A stretch of 64,000 bases of DNA from an uncultured Eubacteriales bacterium (GCA_902765305.1 CACWZI010000022.1:26391-90390); one strand, 5' to 3'. Counted from the first letter of the stretch, positions 37,267 to 46,450 are shown. Translations and numbers: made by a program. The notes: generated by a model from the letters alone, not told the origin.

Positions 37267-38805
37267 TTACGCACTCTTTCCGGTTCCGAGGCCGGCGTAG
37301 GAGGCCCGAACGAGGTTATCCTCGGTGATATCGCTCCCCGTCAGTTCCGCGGTGCACTTCCCGTTGGAAAGCACATAGATGCGGTCGGCGATCGCCATGA
37401 TCTCCTTCAGCTCCGAGGAGATGACGATGATCGACAGCCCGCGCTCGGAGAACTCGTGAATGATCTCAAAGACCTCGGTCTTGGCGCCGATGTCGATGCC
37501 GCGGGACGGCTCGTCCATCAGCAGCACCGTGGGATGGGTCATCAGGCCCTTGGCGATGACCACCTTCTGCTGGTTGCCGCCGGAGAGGGACAGTATCGGC
37601 AGGTGCTTGTCCGCCACCTTGATGTGCAGGTCCCGGATCTGCTCGTCCACGGCCTTTTCCTCGGCGGGATAGTTCATCAGCAGGCCCCTGCGGAAGTCGG
37701 TCAGCGAGGCCAGCGAAGCGTTTTTACAGATGTCCAGGCTCTGCACCAGGCCCTGGCGCTGCCGGTCCTCCGGCACCAGCGCGAAGCCGGCGTTCAGCTG
37801 GTCGGCGATCTGGCCGATCTTCATGGGCTTGCCCTGGTAGATCACCTCGCCGGTGTGCTCGGGGCGCATGCCCATCAGGCACTCGAACAGCTCGCTGCGG
37901 CCCGCGCCCAGAAGGCCGTAGATGCCCAGCACCTCGCCCTTCTTCAGGTACATGCTCACGTCGTCCAGCAGCCAGCCGCCGCCGGTCTTGGGCAGGCGAA
38001 GGTGGTTGACCTCCAGCACCTTTTCGGCCCGGTCCAGGTCGATCGACCGCGTAAAGCGGTGGTACTGGGTGTTCTTGCCCACCATGTTTTCAACAATCCA
38101 GGACAGGTCGATGTCCTTGATGTCGGCGTCCGCCACATACTTGCCGTCCCGCAGGATGGTGACGTGGTCGCCGATCTCCATGATCTCCTCCAGGCGGTGG
38201 GAGATGTAGACAATGGATATCCCCTGCTCCAGCAGCTCGCGCATGATCTTGAACAGCACCTTCACCTCCGCCGCGGAGAGGGAGGAGGTGGGCTCGTCCA
38301 TGATCAGCACCCGCAGGTCGTTCTCCACCAGGTTGCGGGCGATTTCCACCATCTGCTGCTGGCCGACGCGCAGGTCGCCCACCATCGTCTCCGGGGGAAT
38401 CTCGTGCTCCAGGTGCTTGAGTATCCGCTTCGCGCCCTCGATGTGGGCCTTGTCGTCCAGGAACAGGCCCTTGCGCTTTTCGTGGCACATGAAGATGTTT
38501 TGGTAGACGGTCAGGTTCTGGAAAAGGCTCAGCTCCTGGTGGATGATGCCGATGCCCTTGGCCCTAGCGGCGTTGGTGTCCTTGAAGTAGACCTCCTCGC
38601 CGTCCATGTACATCTTGCCGGCGGAGGGCTGCTCGATGCCCGCGATCATCTTCATCAGCGTGCTCTTGCCCGCGCCGTTTTCGCCGATCAGCACGTTGAC
38701 CTTGCCCTTGAGCAGGTCGAAGGAAACCTGGTCCAGCGCCTTGGTGCCGGGATAGATCTTGTCGATCTTTTCACAGTGGAGCACTACATTTGGATCATCA
38801 AACAT
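37267..38805 (-). CDS. Ribose-type ABC transporter ATPase (RbsA family, two NBDs)
   Basis: A 512-residue tandem ATPase. NBD1: Walker A LIGENGAGKSTL, signature-like VGQQQMVEIARN, Walker B LIMDEPTSSL. NBD2: degenerate Walker A GLLGAGRSEL, signature LSGGNQQKV, Walker B LLMDEPSRGIDIG. This asymmetry is normal for RbsA/MglA/XylG proteins. Start ATG 38805 is chosen for GGAGGG nine to ten bases upstream; an earlier in-frame start at 38823 overlaps the DUF2291 gene. Powers sugar import. Confidence 0.94.
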   Translation of the reverse strand: MFDDPNVVLHCEKIDKIYPGTKALDQVSFDLLKGKVNVLIGENGAGKSTLMKMIAGIEQPSAGKMYMDGEEVYFKDTNAARAKGIGIIHQELSLFQNLTVYQNIFMCHEKRKGLFLDDKAHIEGAKRILKHLEHEIPPETMVGDLRVGQQQMVEIARNLVENDLRVLIMDEPTSSLSAAEVKVLFKIMRELLEQGISIVYISHRLEEIMEIGDHVTILRDGKYVADADIKDIDLSWIVENMVGKNTQYHRFTRSIDLDRAEKVLEVNHLRLPKTGGGWLLDDVSMYLKKGEVLGIYGLLGAGRSELFECLMGMRPEHTGEVIYQGKPMKIGQIADQLNAGFALVPEDRQRQGLVQSLDICKNASLASLTDFRRGLLMNYPAEEKAVDEQIRDLHIKVADKHLPILSLSGGNQQKVVIAKGLMTHPTVLLMDEPSRGIDIGAKTEVFEIIHEFSERGLSIIVISSELKEIMAIADRIYVLSNGKCTAELTGSDITEDNLVRASYAGLGTGKSA

Positions 38806-38819
38806 TGCGCGCCCTCCTG

Positions 38820-39407
38820 TCATTCAATCGTGATCGCCACGGGCGTGACCGTCACTTCCTTGCCGGAAGCCGAGGCCGCGCCGACGATCTGCACGGTCTT
38901 GCCCTGGATGCCCTCGTCGATGGCCAGCGGGGCCACCACCAGCTCGTCCAGCTGGCTGTTCAGCGCCTTGGCGTACTGGCTCCATTCGGTCTGGTTGGTG
39001 AAGTCCGCAAAGCCCTTCACGGTCTGGGCGTCGCGCACGTCGGTGCCGGAATAGATGCTGCCCAGCTGCACGGTGAACACGGCGTCGCCGGAATAGCCCT
39101 CGGGCACGACGGTGATGGAATTTTTCTTGCCGCCGGCCTTGGAGACGAATTCACTGACGGTGCCCTTGATGCTCACGGCGGTGCCGGGGCCGATCGCGGC
39201 CACGTCCAGCGCAGCGATATCCTGCGCCTTGCCGGTGATCTCACTGACGACGCTCTCCCAGTCGCCGCTGGAGGAGGCGTTGGCGTCGAACGCCACCTCG
39301 CCGGTGTACTGGCCCTCGGTGCCCTTGTCGATCACCTTCGCGGACAGGGCCAGGAACACCACCAGCACCACGGCCAGGGCGATACATATGATTTTCTTCT
39401 TATTCAT
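38820..39407 (-). CDS. DUF2291-family exported protein linked to sugar ABC transporters
   Basis: A 195-residue protein with a single N-terminal membrane segment (KKKIICIALAVVLVVFLALS) and an extracytoplasmic beta-rich domain with FTVQLGSIYSGTDVRDA, characteristic as far as I can judge of DUF2291. Members are usually encoded next to ribose-type transporters, as here between the binding protein and the ATPase. Biochemical role unknown; an accessory to substrate capture or transporter assembly is the simplest inference. Confidence 0.75.
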   Translation of the reverse strand: MNKKKIICIALAVVLVVFLALSAKVIDKGTEGQYTGEVAFDANASSSGDWESVVSEITGKAQDIAALDVAAIGPGTAVSIKGTVSEFVSKAGGKKNSITVVPEGYSGDAVFTVQLGSIYSGTDVRDAQTVKGFADFTNQTEWSQYAKALNSQLDELVVAPLAIDEGIQGKTVQIVGAASASGKEVTVTPVAITIE

Positions 39408-39490
39408 AGCAGCGTTCTCCTTTGCTTCAACCGGGTAGAAATATGGCGGGGATGAAAGACCATCCCCGCCAAACGGGTTTCAATCAGGTA

Positions 39491-40426
39491 TCAGTCGCCG
39501 GAGTACACGAAGGCGGACAGCTTGTCCACGTTCTCAGCGGTGATGGCCACGCAGGGCACCAGCTGCTTCTCCTGCTCGGGCAGGGTGCCGTTCTTGATGT
39601 AGGCGTCGGCCTCTTCGATGGCCAGCTCGGTGATCGCGGCGATCTGCTGCAGGGCGGTGCCGACCATCTTGCCGTCCTTGATGTAGGCGGCAGCCTCGTC
39701 AGAGCCGTCCAAGCCGATGATCTTGATGTCGTCGCGGCCGGCGTCGATGCAGGCCTGGGTCGCGCCGCAAGCCATGGTGTCGTTGCCGCAGATGATGCCG
39801 GTGATCTCCGGATGCTCCTGCAGGATGGCTTCGGTCTTCTCATAGCCCTGGGTCTGATCCCAGTTGGCGGACTGCTGCGCCACCATCTCCAGCGTGTCGT
39901 ACTCGTCGATCACGGCGTGGTAGTTGTCGGAGCGCACGTGGCAGTTGGTGTCGGACTCCAGGCCCAGCAGCTCGGCGTACTTGCCTTCGTAGTTCATGGC
40001 CTCGACCCACTTCTCGGCGATGGCGGCAGCGCCCTGGGCGTTGTCGGCGACGATCTGGGCCTTGGCCAGGCCGGACTCGTTGATCTCGCGGTCGATCAGG
40101 AACACGGGGATGCCCGCGTCGTCGGCCTTCTTGACGGCCTCGATGGAGGCGTCGGCGCCGGCGTTGTCGCAGATGATGGCGACGGCCTTGTCGTTGATGG
40201 CGGCCTCGAACATCTGCAACTGGGTGGCTGCGTCGTCGTCGTGGGACATGCACTTCACTTCATAGCCCAGCGCTTCCGCCTTCGGCTTGCCGACATCCTG
40301 CTCGGTCTTGAAGAACGGGTTGGAGGTGGAGGGGGTGATGATGTAGATGATGCCTTCGGCGGACGCGAACGCGGCCAGGCTCATCACGAGAACCAGTGCC
40401 AGGACGATGGAACAGATCTTCTTCAT
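39491..40426 (-). CDS. Ribose-type ABC transporter substrate-binding protein (RbsB family)
   Basis: A 311-residue type I periplasmic-binding-fold protein. Signal peptide MKKICSIVLALVLVMSLAAF, likely cut after ASA; no lipobox Cys. Conserved sugar-binding landmarks: TPSTSNPFFKTEQD, VFLIDREIN, IICGNDTMACGATQA and IIGLDGSDEAAAYI. First gene of the nine-gene operon, with a near-consensus promoter and divergent LacI gene upstream. GGAGGAT precedes ATG 40426. It delivers the sugar to the permease. Confidence 0.93.
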   Translation of the reverse strand: MKKICSIVLALVLVMSLAAFASAEGIIYIITPSTSNPFFKTEQDVGKPKAEALGYEVKCMSHDDDAATQLQMFEAAINDKAVAIICDNAGADASIEAVKKADDAGIPVFLIDREINESGLAKAQIVADNAQGAAAIAEKWVEAMNYEGKYAELLGLESDTNCHVRSDNYHAVIDEYDTLEMVAQQSANWDQTQGYEKTEAILQEHPEITGIICGNDTMACGATQACIDAGRDDIKIIGLDGSDEAAAYIKDGKMVGTALQQIAAITELAIEEADAYIKNGTLPEQEKQLVPCVAITAENVDKLSAFVYSGD

Positions 40427-40502
40427 GGGGTTATCCTCCTTTTATTCTCGGCCCCTCGGCGGGGCCAATCGCTCATCGCGGTTTATCACCGCTTGCAATA
40501 TC

Positions 40503-40578
40503 ATTATAACCCTTTGGGCACTAAATTTCAATAAATAATTGAGATGAAATTGACTAAATTCACTAAATCACATATAAT
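40503..40578. promoter_or_regulatory. Divergent promoters with probable LacI operator
   Basis: Plus strand (lacI-type gene): TTGACT 40550-40555, 17 bases, TATAAT 40573-40578. Minus strand (sugar operon): TTGAAA 40531-40526, 17 bases, TATAAT 40508-40503. Between them lies TCAATAAATAATTGA (40528-40542), a palindrome with five-base arms, nested in TTTCA (40526-40530) and TGAAA (40545-40549). The palindrome overlaps the -35 box of the sugar operon, where a bound repressor would block transcription. It is the best operator candidate for the adjacent regulator. Confidence 0.7.
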
Positions 40579-40595
40579 GGAATTGAGGTGATTGT

Positions 40596-41603
40596 ATGTC
40601 CATCACAGCAAAGGAGCTGGCCGCGAAGCTGGGCCTTTCCGAATCGGCGATCTCCCTGGCGCTCAACGACAAGCCGGGGGTCAGCCGCGAAACGCGAAGG
40701 CGCGTCATCGAGGCCGCGAAGGCCTACGGCTACGATTTTTCCAAAAAGGCCTCCGCGGCCACCGGCAGGAAGGGCACGATATGCTTTGCCATCTACAAGA
40801 AGAGCGGCGCCGTCGTCTCGGACACGCCCTTCTTTTCCACATTGACGGACGGCATCAGCATGGGCTGCCGGCGACAGCACTACGATTGCGTGGTGCGCTA
40901 CCTGTACGAGGACGACGACATCGCCGACCAGGTGTACACCCTCGGCGCATCCCAGTTTTCCGGAATCATATTGCTGGCCACGGAGATCGACGAGGGAACG
41001 CTCAAGGGCTTCAACCGCCTCGGCATCCCCATGGTCGTGCTGGACGCCTATTATGAAAAGCTGGATTTCAATTTCATACTGATCAACAACGTCCAGGGGG
41101 CCTACATGGCCACGGAGCACCTGATCAAGAAGCGGCGCACCCAGCCGGGCTACCTGCGCTCGGACTACTGGATCAGCAACTTCGAGCAGCGCGCCGACGG
41201 CTTTTACAAGGCCATCCGCGCCGCCGGCATGTCCACCGCGAAATCCCAGGTGCTGCGGCTGACCCCCTCCCAGGAGGGGGCCTACGCGGACATGAAGCGG
41301 CTGCTGAACGCCGGCGAAAGGCCGGTGGACTGCTACTTCGCCGACAACGACCTGATCGCCATCGGCGCGATCCTGGCCCTGAAGGAGGCGGGCTATCGCG
41401 TGCCGGAGGACGTGGCCGTGGTCGGCTTTGACGACATGCCCGCCTGCGAATACATGGACCCCCAGCTGACCACGATCATGGTGCCCAAGCTGTTCATGGG
41501 CGAGACCGCCGCCATGCGGGTCATCCAGTTGATCGAGGGCGCCAACACCCAGCCGCTGAAGATCGAGGTCTCGACCAAGCTGGTCAGGCGCAGGAGCGTG
41601 TAG
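40596..41603 (+). CDS. LacI-family transcriptional regulator
   Basis: A 335-residue regulator. N-terminal HTH SITAKELAAKLGLSESAISL followed by the hinge helix region VSRETRRRVIEAAKAYGYD; then the sugar-binding effector domain ending in VGFDDMPACEYMDPQLTTI. Divergent from the ribose-type transporter operon, which it most likely represses until the sugar or its phosphate binds. GAGGTG precedes ATG 40596; the 5' leader would be only about ten bases. Confidence 0.94.
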   Translation: MSITAKELAAKLGLSESAISLALNDKPGVSRETRRRVIEAAKAYGYDFSKKASAATGRKGTICFAIYKKSGAVVSDTPFFSTLTDGISMGCRRQHYDCVVRYLYEDDDIADQVYTLGASQFSGIILLATEIDEGTLKGFNRLGIPMVVLDAYYEKLDFNFILINNVQGAYMATEHLIKKRRTQPGYLRSDYWISNFEQRADGFYKAIRAAGMSTAKSQVLRLTPSQEGAYADMKRLLNAGERPVDCYFADNDLIAIGAILALKEAGYRVPEDVAVVGFDDMPACEYMDPQLTTIMVPKLFMGETAAMRVIQLIEGANTQPLKIEVSTKLVRRRSV

Positions 41604-41705
41604 GGGCTGGAGCGGTCACCGATGAGGGAGCCTGCCCGCGTTCAATCGTATATCAGACAAGCTTCCTGCATCGGAAACGAACGGTCAGCTTCGTCAGTCA
41701 CGATA

Positions 41706-41930
41706 TTATTGGAATCTCTCCGGTTCTGTCTCCTGAAGAATCTGCGCCAGCACCTTGTAGTCCAGATACTGTATTCCTTCCACGCCGTTGTGAATCATCT
41801 CAGCCAGATTGCTGCTGTAGTATATGTCCATCGCTTTTTCCAAAGAATAGTTATGCTGATCGGCCATGTAGGCGATCAACCGTTCTTCCAGGTTCTCCTG
41901 ATAGTTTTGCTCCAGAATTCGATCGTCCAC
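41706..41930 (-). CDS. Small protein of a DUF3791/DUF3990 module
   Basis: A 74-residue acidic protein (NYQENLEERLIAYMADQHNY, MDIYYSSNLAEMIHNGVEGI) with helical character. It starts at GTG 41930 with GGAGG upstream and follows the DUF3990 gene by three bases. I recognise similar small proteins as the third gene in such modules but not a named function; an antitoxin or accessory role is inference. Confidence 0.65.
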   Translation of the reverse strand: MDDRILEQNYQENLEERLIAYMADQHNYSLEKAMDIYYSSNLAEMIHNGVEGIQYLDYKVLAQILQETEPERFQ

Positions 41931-41933
41931 GCC

Positions 41934-42410
41934 TCACACCTCCAAATATCCTTTGAAGCGCAACAGCTTGTCAATCGCTATTTGGGTGATGAAGGCAAGC
42001 TGGTCATAGTTTGGATAGGCTCGGATTTCCATTATCGCCCTTTCCTTATCCCAGATGCCGGAATGATACATGTCAACAACGCGGAAAACCTTGTCGTTGG
42101 CGACCATTCCAATAATCAGGTCATAATCCTGGTAGCCCAACTTGCCATCCCGGCAATCGCACACAAATTCGATCCAATCCGAAAGATCGTCGGAGAATCT
42201 CTTGACCTGAAGCTCTGTCATATCATCATCCATCTGATATTGGTTGACGATAGCCCTGCCGCCAACCAAGACAACCTTGCGTCGCGCCCAGCGCTCTGCC
42301 TGCTCCCTGACCGTGGTTACATAAAATCCTTTTCCGAAATCCAATGCACGAAAGGAATGGAGAATATCCGGCTGACGCACAACTTCGGATGAGCCATGAT
42401 AGACGATCAT
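41934..42410 (-). CDS. DUF3990 protein, ADP-ribosyltransferase-like putative toxin
   Basis: A 158-residue protein opening IVYHGSSEVVRQPDI, then FGKGFYVTTVREQAERWARR. The YHGS histidine and the GFYVTT tyrosine match the first two positions of the H-Y-E type ADP-ribosyltransferase signature that DUF3990 proteins carry; a clear third residue is not evident. Encoded between two small proteins and overlapping the upstream DUF3791 gene by four bases, as in toxin-antitoxin pairs. If active it would modify a cellular target using NAD. Toxicity is inferred from family context only. Confidence 0.75.
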   Translation of the reverse strand: MIVYHGSSEVVRQPDILHSFRALDFGKGFYVTTVREQAERWARRKVVLVGGRAIVNQYQMDDDMTELQVKRFSDDLSDWIEFVCDCRDGKLGYQDYDLIIGMVANDKVFRVVDMYHSGIWDKERAIMEIRAYPNYDQLAFITQIAIDKLLRFKGYLEV

Positions 42411-42622
42411 ACCACAATCCCCCTGATTCTCAGATACTGTTCAATATCATTCAATACATATGCGCTGGACTGTGTATGCAGCACACCATAATGTGGTACA
42501 AGATAGGTATCTATGCAGCCGGATTCCTTAAGCTTCCTGTAGACCGCTGCCGGGGAAAGCCCCCATTGATTGGCGCAGCGATGAATCATATAGACCACAA
42601 AGGCCATTGAATCCTTGTTCAT
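42407..42622 (-). CDS. DUF3791 protein, putative antitoxin
   Basis: A 71-residue protein (MAFVVYMIHRCANQWGLSPA, YLVPHYGVLHTQSSAYVLND) that matches the general DUF3791 pattern: a helical N-terminus, VYRKLKESGCIDTYL and the conserved YxxLHT-like motif. First gene of the three-gene module, with GGAGG before ATG 42622. DUF3791 is nearly always next to DUF3990, suggesting it neutralises or regulates it. Confidence 0.75.
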   Translation of the reverse strand: MNKDSMAFVVYMIHRCANQWGLSPAAVYRKLKESGCIDTYLVPHYGVLHTQSSAYVLNDIEQYLRIRGIVV

Positions 42623-42649
42623 GCGTGTCTACCTCCGAGCGTTTCTGAA

Positions 42650-43265
42650 TCAATTATACCACGTGAGGGAGACAACTACAAGAAAAACAAGGGCTAAACC
42701 CATCCACCAATAGCTGAAGCGCGTGGTGAGAGGTTTTTTCATTATCATGGGCCACGCAGATGCAAGTAAGCTGATGTTTGTCCGACTGAATATTCCCATC
42801 TTTGCCCACCCATGACGCTTTGCCATATGTTGCAAATCCGATGGAAAATATCTCCGTGTTGCCGTCCATACTGACCAAGAATGATCTGTAGGGTCCGTAA
42901 AACTGACCTCCCGAAGCATTGCCGTATGTCAGCATCCTGACGCCATAATCCTCAATCAATTTAAACAGGCCGTAATCACCGACTGGCATTTTTACCCTGA
43001 CGTCAAGGAGCCCCTCCCAGAGATTGAAAGCCGGGAGTGCAAGTTCCATTGGGGTGTATTTGCTAATATCCGTACGACAGAAATCGTCATTGGCATCAAA
43101 AGCTGCACGCAGTTCCTCTTCAAGTGCCTCGTAAGGAATCCGCTCGGGCGGGGTATCCTCCCTTACAGCCAGATAATCACCGGCGATCATGGCATCATAC
43201 TCTGGCAAATCCTCGATCTGGACATATTCAGTCAGGTAAATGCTGATTTGTCGGGGAGATAACAA
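42650..43265 (-). pseudogene. Decayed gene: N-terminus lost to a repeat, C-terminus frameshifted
   Basis: The main frame encodes about 160 plausible residues (YLTEYVQIEDLPEYDAMIAG through YGPYRSFLVSMDGNTEIFSI) that I cannot assign to a family. Its only start (TTG at 43265) and first codons lie in terminal-repeat sequence of the element beginning at 43238, so the real N-terminus is missing. Near 42750 the likely continuation switches frame: the alternative frame ends FSYWWMGLALVFLVVVSLTW, a convincing membrane helix, whereas the main frame ends in Cys-rich nonsense. A broken membrane-anchored protein is the simplest reading. Confidence 0.5.
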
Positions 43266-43574
43266 GTAAATAGGAATGGCTGGTAGCGCAATCCAAAGCC
43301 TTCCCCAGCGACCGAAGGGAGCGGTTCAGGGGAAGGTGGGCCGGCCGTTAGGCCGGGTCGGATGAGGTCGGTCCCTCTGCGGTAAGGATGGTTTACTTGC
43401 TTCCTTCCAGGAGAACGACCTCATCCGTCACGGCGCTGGACGCTTCGCTAGGCCTTCGGCCACGCGCCGCGCCACCTTCCGCCCAAGGGCATGGCTGCGC
43501 ACACCCTGAACCGGCAGCTTCGCTGCCTGGGGAAGGCTGTTAGAGTTAGCCTTCAACTCGACAAATCAGTATTT
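43238..43574. mobile_element. ATACTGATTT-bounded element, copy D (337 bp, unrelated interior)
   Basis: Ends are AAATGCTGATTTGTCG and CGACAAATCAGTATTT in inverted orientation. The interior differs from copies A-C except for CGCTTCGCTAGGCCTTCGGC. It contains GCCTTCCCCAGCGACCG and GGGGAAGGTGGGCCGGCCG, their inverted counterparts near the right end, and an inner pair GGATGAGGTCG/CGACCTCATCC. No gene is seen in it. It cuts the 5' end of the decayed gene to its left. Confidence 0.7.
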
Positions 43575-43642
43575 GCATACGACAGAACAATTGCAAAAAA
43601 ATCATCCCACATGCCGCAACCGGCATGTGGGATGAATCTCCT

Positions 43643-46450
43643 TTATTCGACCTCCCTGAGCAACCGATCAATGCGCTGCCGCTGCTCCTCGGTCATGCTG
43701 GTAAAGGGGCCCCAGCTCATCTCCCGCAGGGTGCAAAGCTCCTTTTCAAAGGGAATGTGATCCTCCTTGAAGGTGTACTCGCGCCGGATGATTTCCATGG
43801 CCTTCGGATTGGCCTTCAGTTCCTCCCAGCTGGAATCGAGGCTGTAGACCTTGCGATAGGGCGTGGTCGGCGCGTAGGTGAAGCCGTAGCGGCCCGGGTT
43901 CGCGGTGAAGACCACGTCCGCGCCCTGCTGCCGGACACTGCCGGGCACCACGTTCTGGCCCTGGCACTGGGCCTCGATGACCGAAGCTTCGGCGTCGGGC
44001 AGCACGATTTCCGCCCGGGTGTCGAAGGGCACGGTGAAGCCGAAGCGCAGCCGGCTCCCCTCGATGGCCCACTCGGATTCGATCAGGCCCGAGGCGGAAT
44101 CCAGCTTCGCCGCCGCGCTGCCGATTTGGTAGTTGGGCTTCGGGGCGACGGTGAAGCGCTTGAAGCCCGGGGCGTCTTCCATGGGGTTGATGCCCAGCAT
44201 GTCACGGAACATCCACTCCACGATGGAGCCGTAGGAGTAGTGGTTCATCGAGTTCATCTCGGTGCCGCTGACCTTGCCGTCCGGCATCACGGAATTCCAG
44301 CGCTCCCAGATGGTGGTCGCGCCCATGAGCACCTCATACAGCCAGCCCGGATAGCCCTTCTCCATCAGCAGGTGATAGGCGATGTCGTTCATGCCGTTCT
44401 CGGAGAGCGCCCGGCACAGGTAAGGCGTCCCTGTAAAGCCGGTATTCAAATGGTAGAAGTTCTTTTGCAGGCGGTTCAGCAGCATGCCGCGCACCTGCTC
44501 GACGGCGTAATCCGGGGCCAGGTCCATGACCAGCGCCAGCACGCAGCCGGTCATGGTGTCGATGGCCAGCCGGCCCGAGGGGGTGAAGTATTCCCGCACG
44601 AAGGCCGCGCGGATCTCCTCGGCCAGGTTGTCGTAATAAGCAGCGTCCTCCGCGTAGCCCAACACGTGGGCCGCCCTGGCCACGATGCGGGTGGAATGGC
44701 AGTAGTAGGCCGAAGCGATGTAATTCGGGTCCGTGCCGCCGTAGACGCCGCCGGGGTAGCTGCCGTCCAGCGCCAGCCAGTCGGCGTAGTGGGTGCCGGT
44801 GAGCCACAGGCGCTTGCCGCCGTCCGCGTCGTCCTGCCGCTTCATGTAGTCCACCCAGCCCTTCATGCTGGGATACTGGCGGCGCAGTATGCCCCTGTCA
44901 CCGGAATGAAGATACGTGTTCCATGGAATCACCGTAGCAGCGTCGGCCCAGACGGTGGAGGCGTCGCCGGAATAGTTGGCCACGGGCACCACGTCCGGCA
45001 CGCTGCCGCCCAGCTTCTTCTGCTCCAGGTAGATGTCGTGGCCGTACTTGGTGTAGAAGGCGTAGGTGTCCATGAAGAAGCACGCCGTGCCGGAGAAGAT
45101 CTGGGCGTCGCCGGTCCAGCCGTAGCGCTCGTCGCGCTGGGGGCAGTCGGTGGGCACGTCCAGGAAGTTGCCCTTCATGCCCCAGCGGGCGTTGCGCACC
45201 AGCTGGTTGACCAGTTCGTCCGAGGTGACGATGTCGCCCCGCGCGTCCATATCGGAGTGGATCACCAGGCCGGTGAAGGCGTCGGAGTCGACCTCCCCCA
45301 CCCAGCCCTCGACCTTCACGAACCGGAAGCCGTAGAAGGTGAAGTGCTGCCGCACGTCCCGGGGCGTGCCGTCGGAGATGTAGGTGAATTCCGCCTTCGC
45401 GGTGCGCAGGTTGTCCCGGTAGAAGCAGTCGTCCTGAAGCAGCTCGCCGAATTGCAGGTGGATTTGCGTGCCCTTGGGTGCGTCGCAATGGAACTGCAGC
45501 CAGCCCACCATGTTCTGCCCCATGTCCAGCACCGTCTCCCCCGCCGGGGTGTGCAGCACCGCCACGGGCTTCAGGCGCTCGCGGATCACGATGGGCGGGG
45601 ACAGCCGGTCGCACAGCCGTTCATAGCCCAGGTCGATGGGCCTGACGCCGAAGGTTTCGGAGGGTTCCAGCGTAGCGTCAAAGACCTCGCCGCAGTAGAT
45701 GCCGGATGCCACGATTTGGCTTTTGCGGGCCTGCCAGCTTTCGTCGGTGCAGACGATGTCCTTCGTGCCGTCCTGATACCAGATGTGGATTTCCGCGATG
45801 GCCGCCAGCCGGTCGCCGTAGTTCTCGAAGCGCTTCACCAGGCCGAAGTTACCCTTGTACCAGCCGTCGCCCAGGGCGATCTCCAACAGGTTGTCCCCCT
45901 GGGTCAGCGGCAGGTCGAAGGTCTGGTACTGGATCCAGTCGTCGTAGTCGCAAAAGCCGGGCAGCAGGCACTCGTTCCCCTGCTTTTCGCCGTTCAGGTT
46001 CAACTCGTAAACGCCAAGGCCCACCGCATACGCTCGGGCGCGGGCGACGGGCTTCGACACATCGATGTGCCTGAACAGCACCGCCTGCACAGACTTGTCC
46101 GCGTCGGGGGTGATCCATTTGGCCCGCCAGGGCGCGTCCTTGCCGGTTTCAAACCACTGGGCCGCGCTTTCGGCACTGTCCCCGGCGTCGTCCCGGACCC
46201 ACACCTTCCAGTAATAGCGGGTCATCGGGGCGAGGTCTACGGGCAGCTCGAAGCCGGTGGAGACGATGTCGGCCCGCTCCCCGCTGTCGTACAGGCAGTC
46301 GGCGAAGTCCTCCGTCAGGGAGACCCAGACCCGCGCCGCCTGCTGGAAGCTGCCCTTCGCTTCGGTCACCACATATGAAACCGTCGGGTGCGCCACGTCC
46401 CAGCCCAGGGGATTGGTCAGGTGGTTCAGCTTGCAATGGATGATCTTCAT
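43643..46450 (-). CDS. GH78 alpha-L-rhamnosidase
   Basis: A 935-residue family GH78 enzyme that removes terminal alpha-L-rhamnose from pectin fragments or plant glycosides. N-terminal beta domains include YDSGERADIVSTGFELPVDL and the galactose-binding-like AYAVGLGVYELNLNGEKQG. The catalytic (alpha/alpha)6 barrel has DCPQRDERYGWTGDAQIFSG, containing the conserved acidic residues, and later WERWNSVMPDG and MNSMNHYSYGSIVEW. No signal peptide, so it acts in the cytoplasm on imported oligosaccharide. Last gene of the rhamnoside operon; AAGGAG precedes ATG 46450. Confidence 0.93.
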   Translation of the reverse strand: MKIIHCKLNHLTNPLGWDVAHPTVSYVVTEAKGSFQQAARVWVSLTEDFADCLYDSGERADIVSTGFELPVDLAPMTRYYWKVWVRDDAGDSAESAAQWFETGKDAPWRAKWITPDADKSVQAVLFRHIDVSKPVARARAYAVGLGVYELNLNGEKQGNECLLPGFCDYDDWIQYQTFDLPLTQGDNLLEIALGDGWYKGNFGLVKRFENYGDRLAAIAEIHIWYQDGTKDIVCTDESWQARKSQIVASGIYCGEVFDATLEPSETFGVRPIDLGYERLCDRLSPPIVIRERLKPVAVLHTPAGETVLDMGQNMVGWLQFHCDAPKGTQIHLQFGELLQDDCFYRDNLRTAKAEFTYISDGTPRDVRQHFTFYGFRFVKVEGWVGEVDSDAFTGLVIHSDMDARGDIVTSDELVNQLVRNARWGMKGNFLDVPTDCPQRDERYGWTGDAQIFSGTACFFMDTYAFYTKYGHDIYLEQKKLGGSVPDVVPVANYSGDASTVWADAATVIPWNTYLHSGDRGILRRQYPSMKGWVDYMKRQDDADGGKRLWLTGTHYADWLALDGSYPGGVYGGTDPNYIASAYYCHSTRIVARAAHVLGYAEDAAYYDNLAEEIRAAFVREYFTPSGRLAIDTMTGCVLALVMDLAPDYAVEQVRGMLLNRLQKNFYHLNTGFTGTPYLCRALSENGMNDIAYHLLMEKGYPGWLYEVLMGATTIWERWNSVMPDGKVSGTEMNSMNHYSYGSIVEWMFRDMLGINPMEDAPGFKRFTVAPKPNYQIGSAAAKLDSASGLIESEWAIEGSRLRFGFTVPFDTRAEIVLPDAEASVIEAQCQGQNVVPGSVRQQGADVVFTANPGRYGFTYAPTTPYRKVYSLDSSWEELKANPKAMEIIRREYTFKEDHIPFEKELCTLREMSWGPFTSMTEEQRQRIDRLLREVE

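Noticed and set aside
34771-39054. A 1427-residue plus-strand open frame across the sugar operon
   Set aside because: It is the antisense shadow of five well-recognised minus-strand genes, caused by GC-rich third codon positions; its translation has no family-like features.
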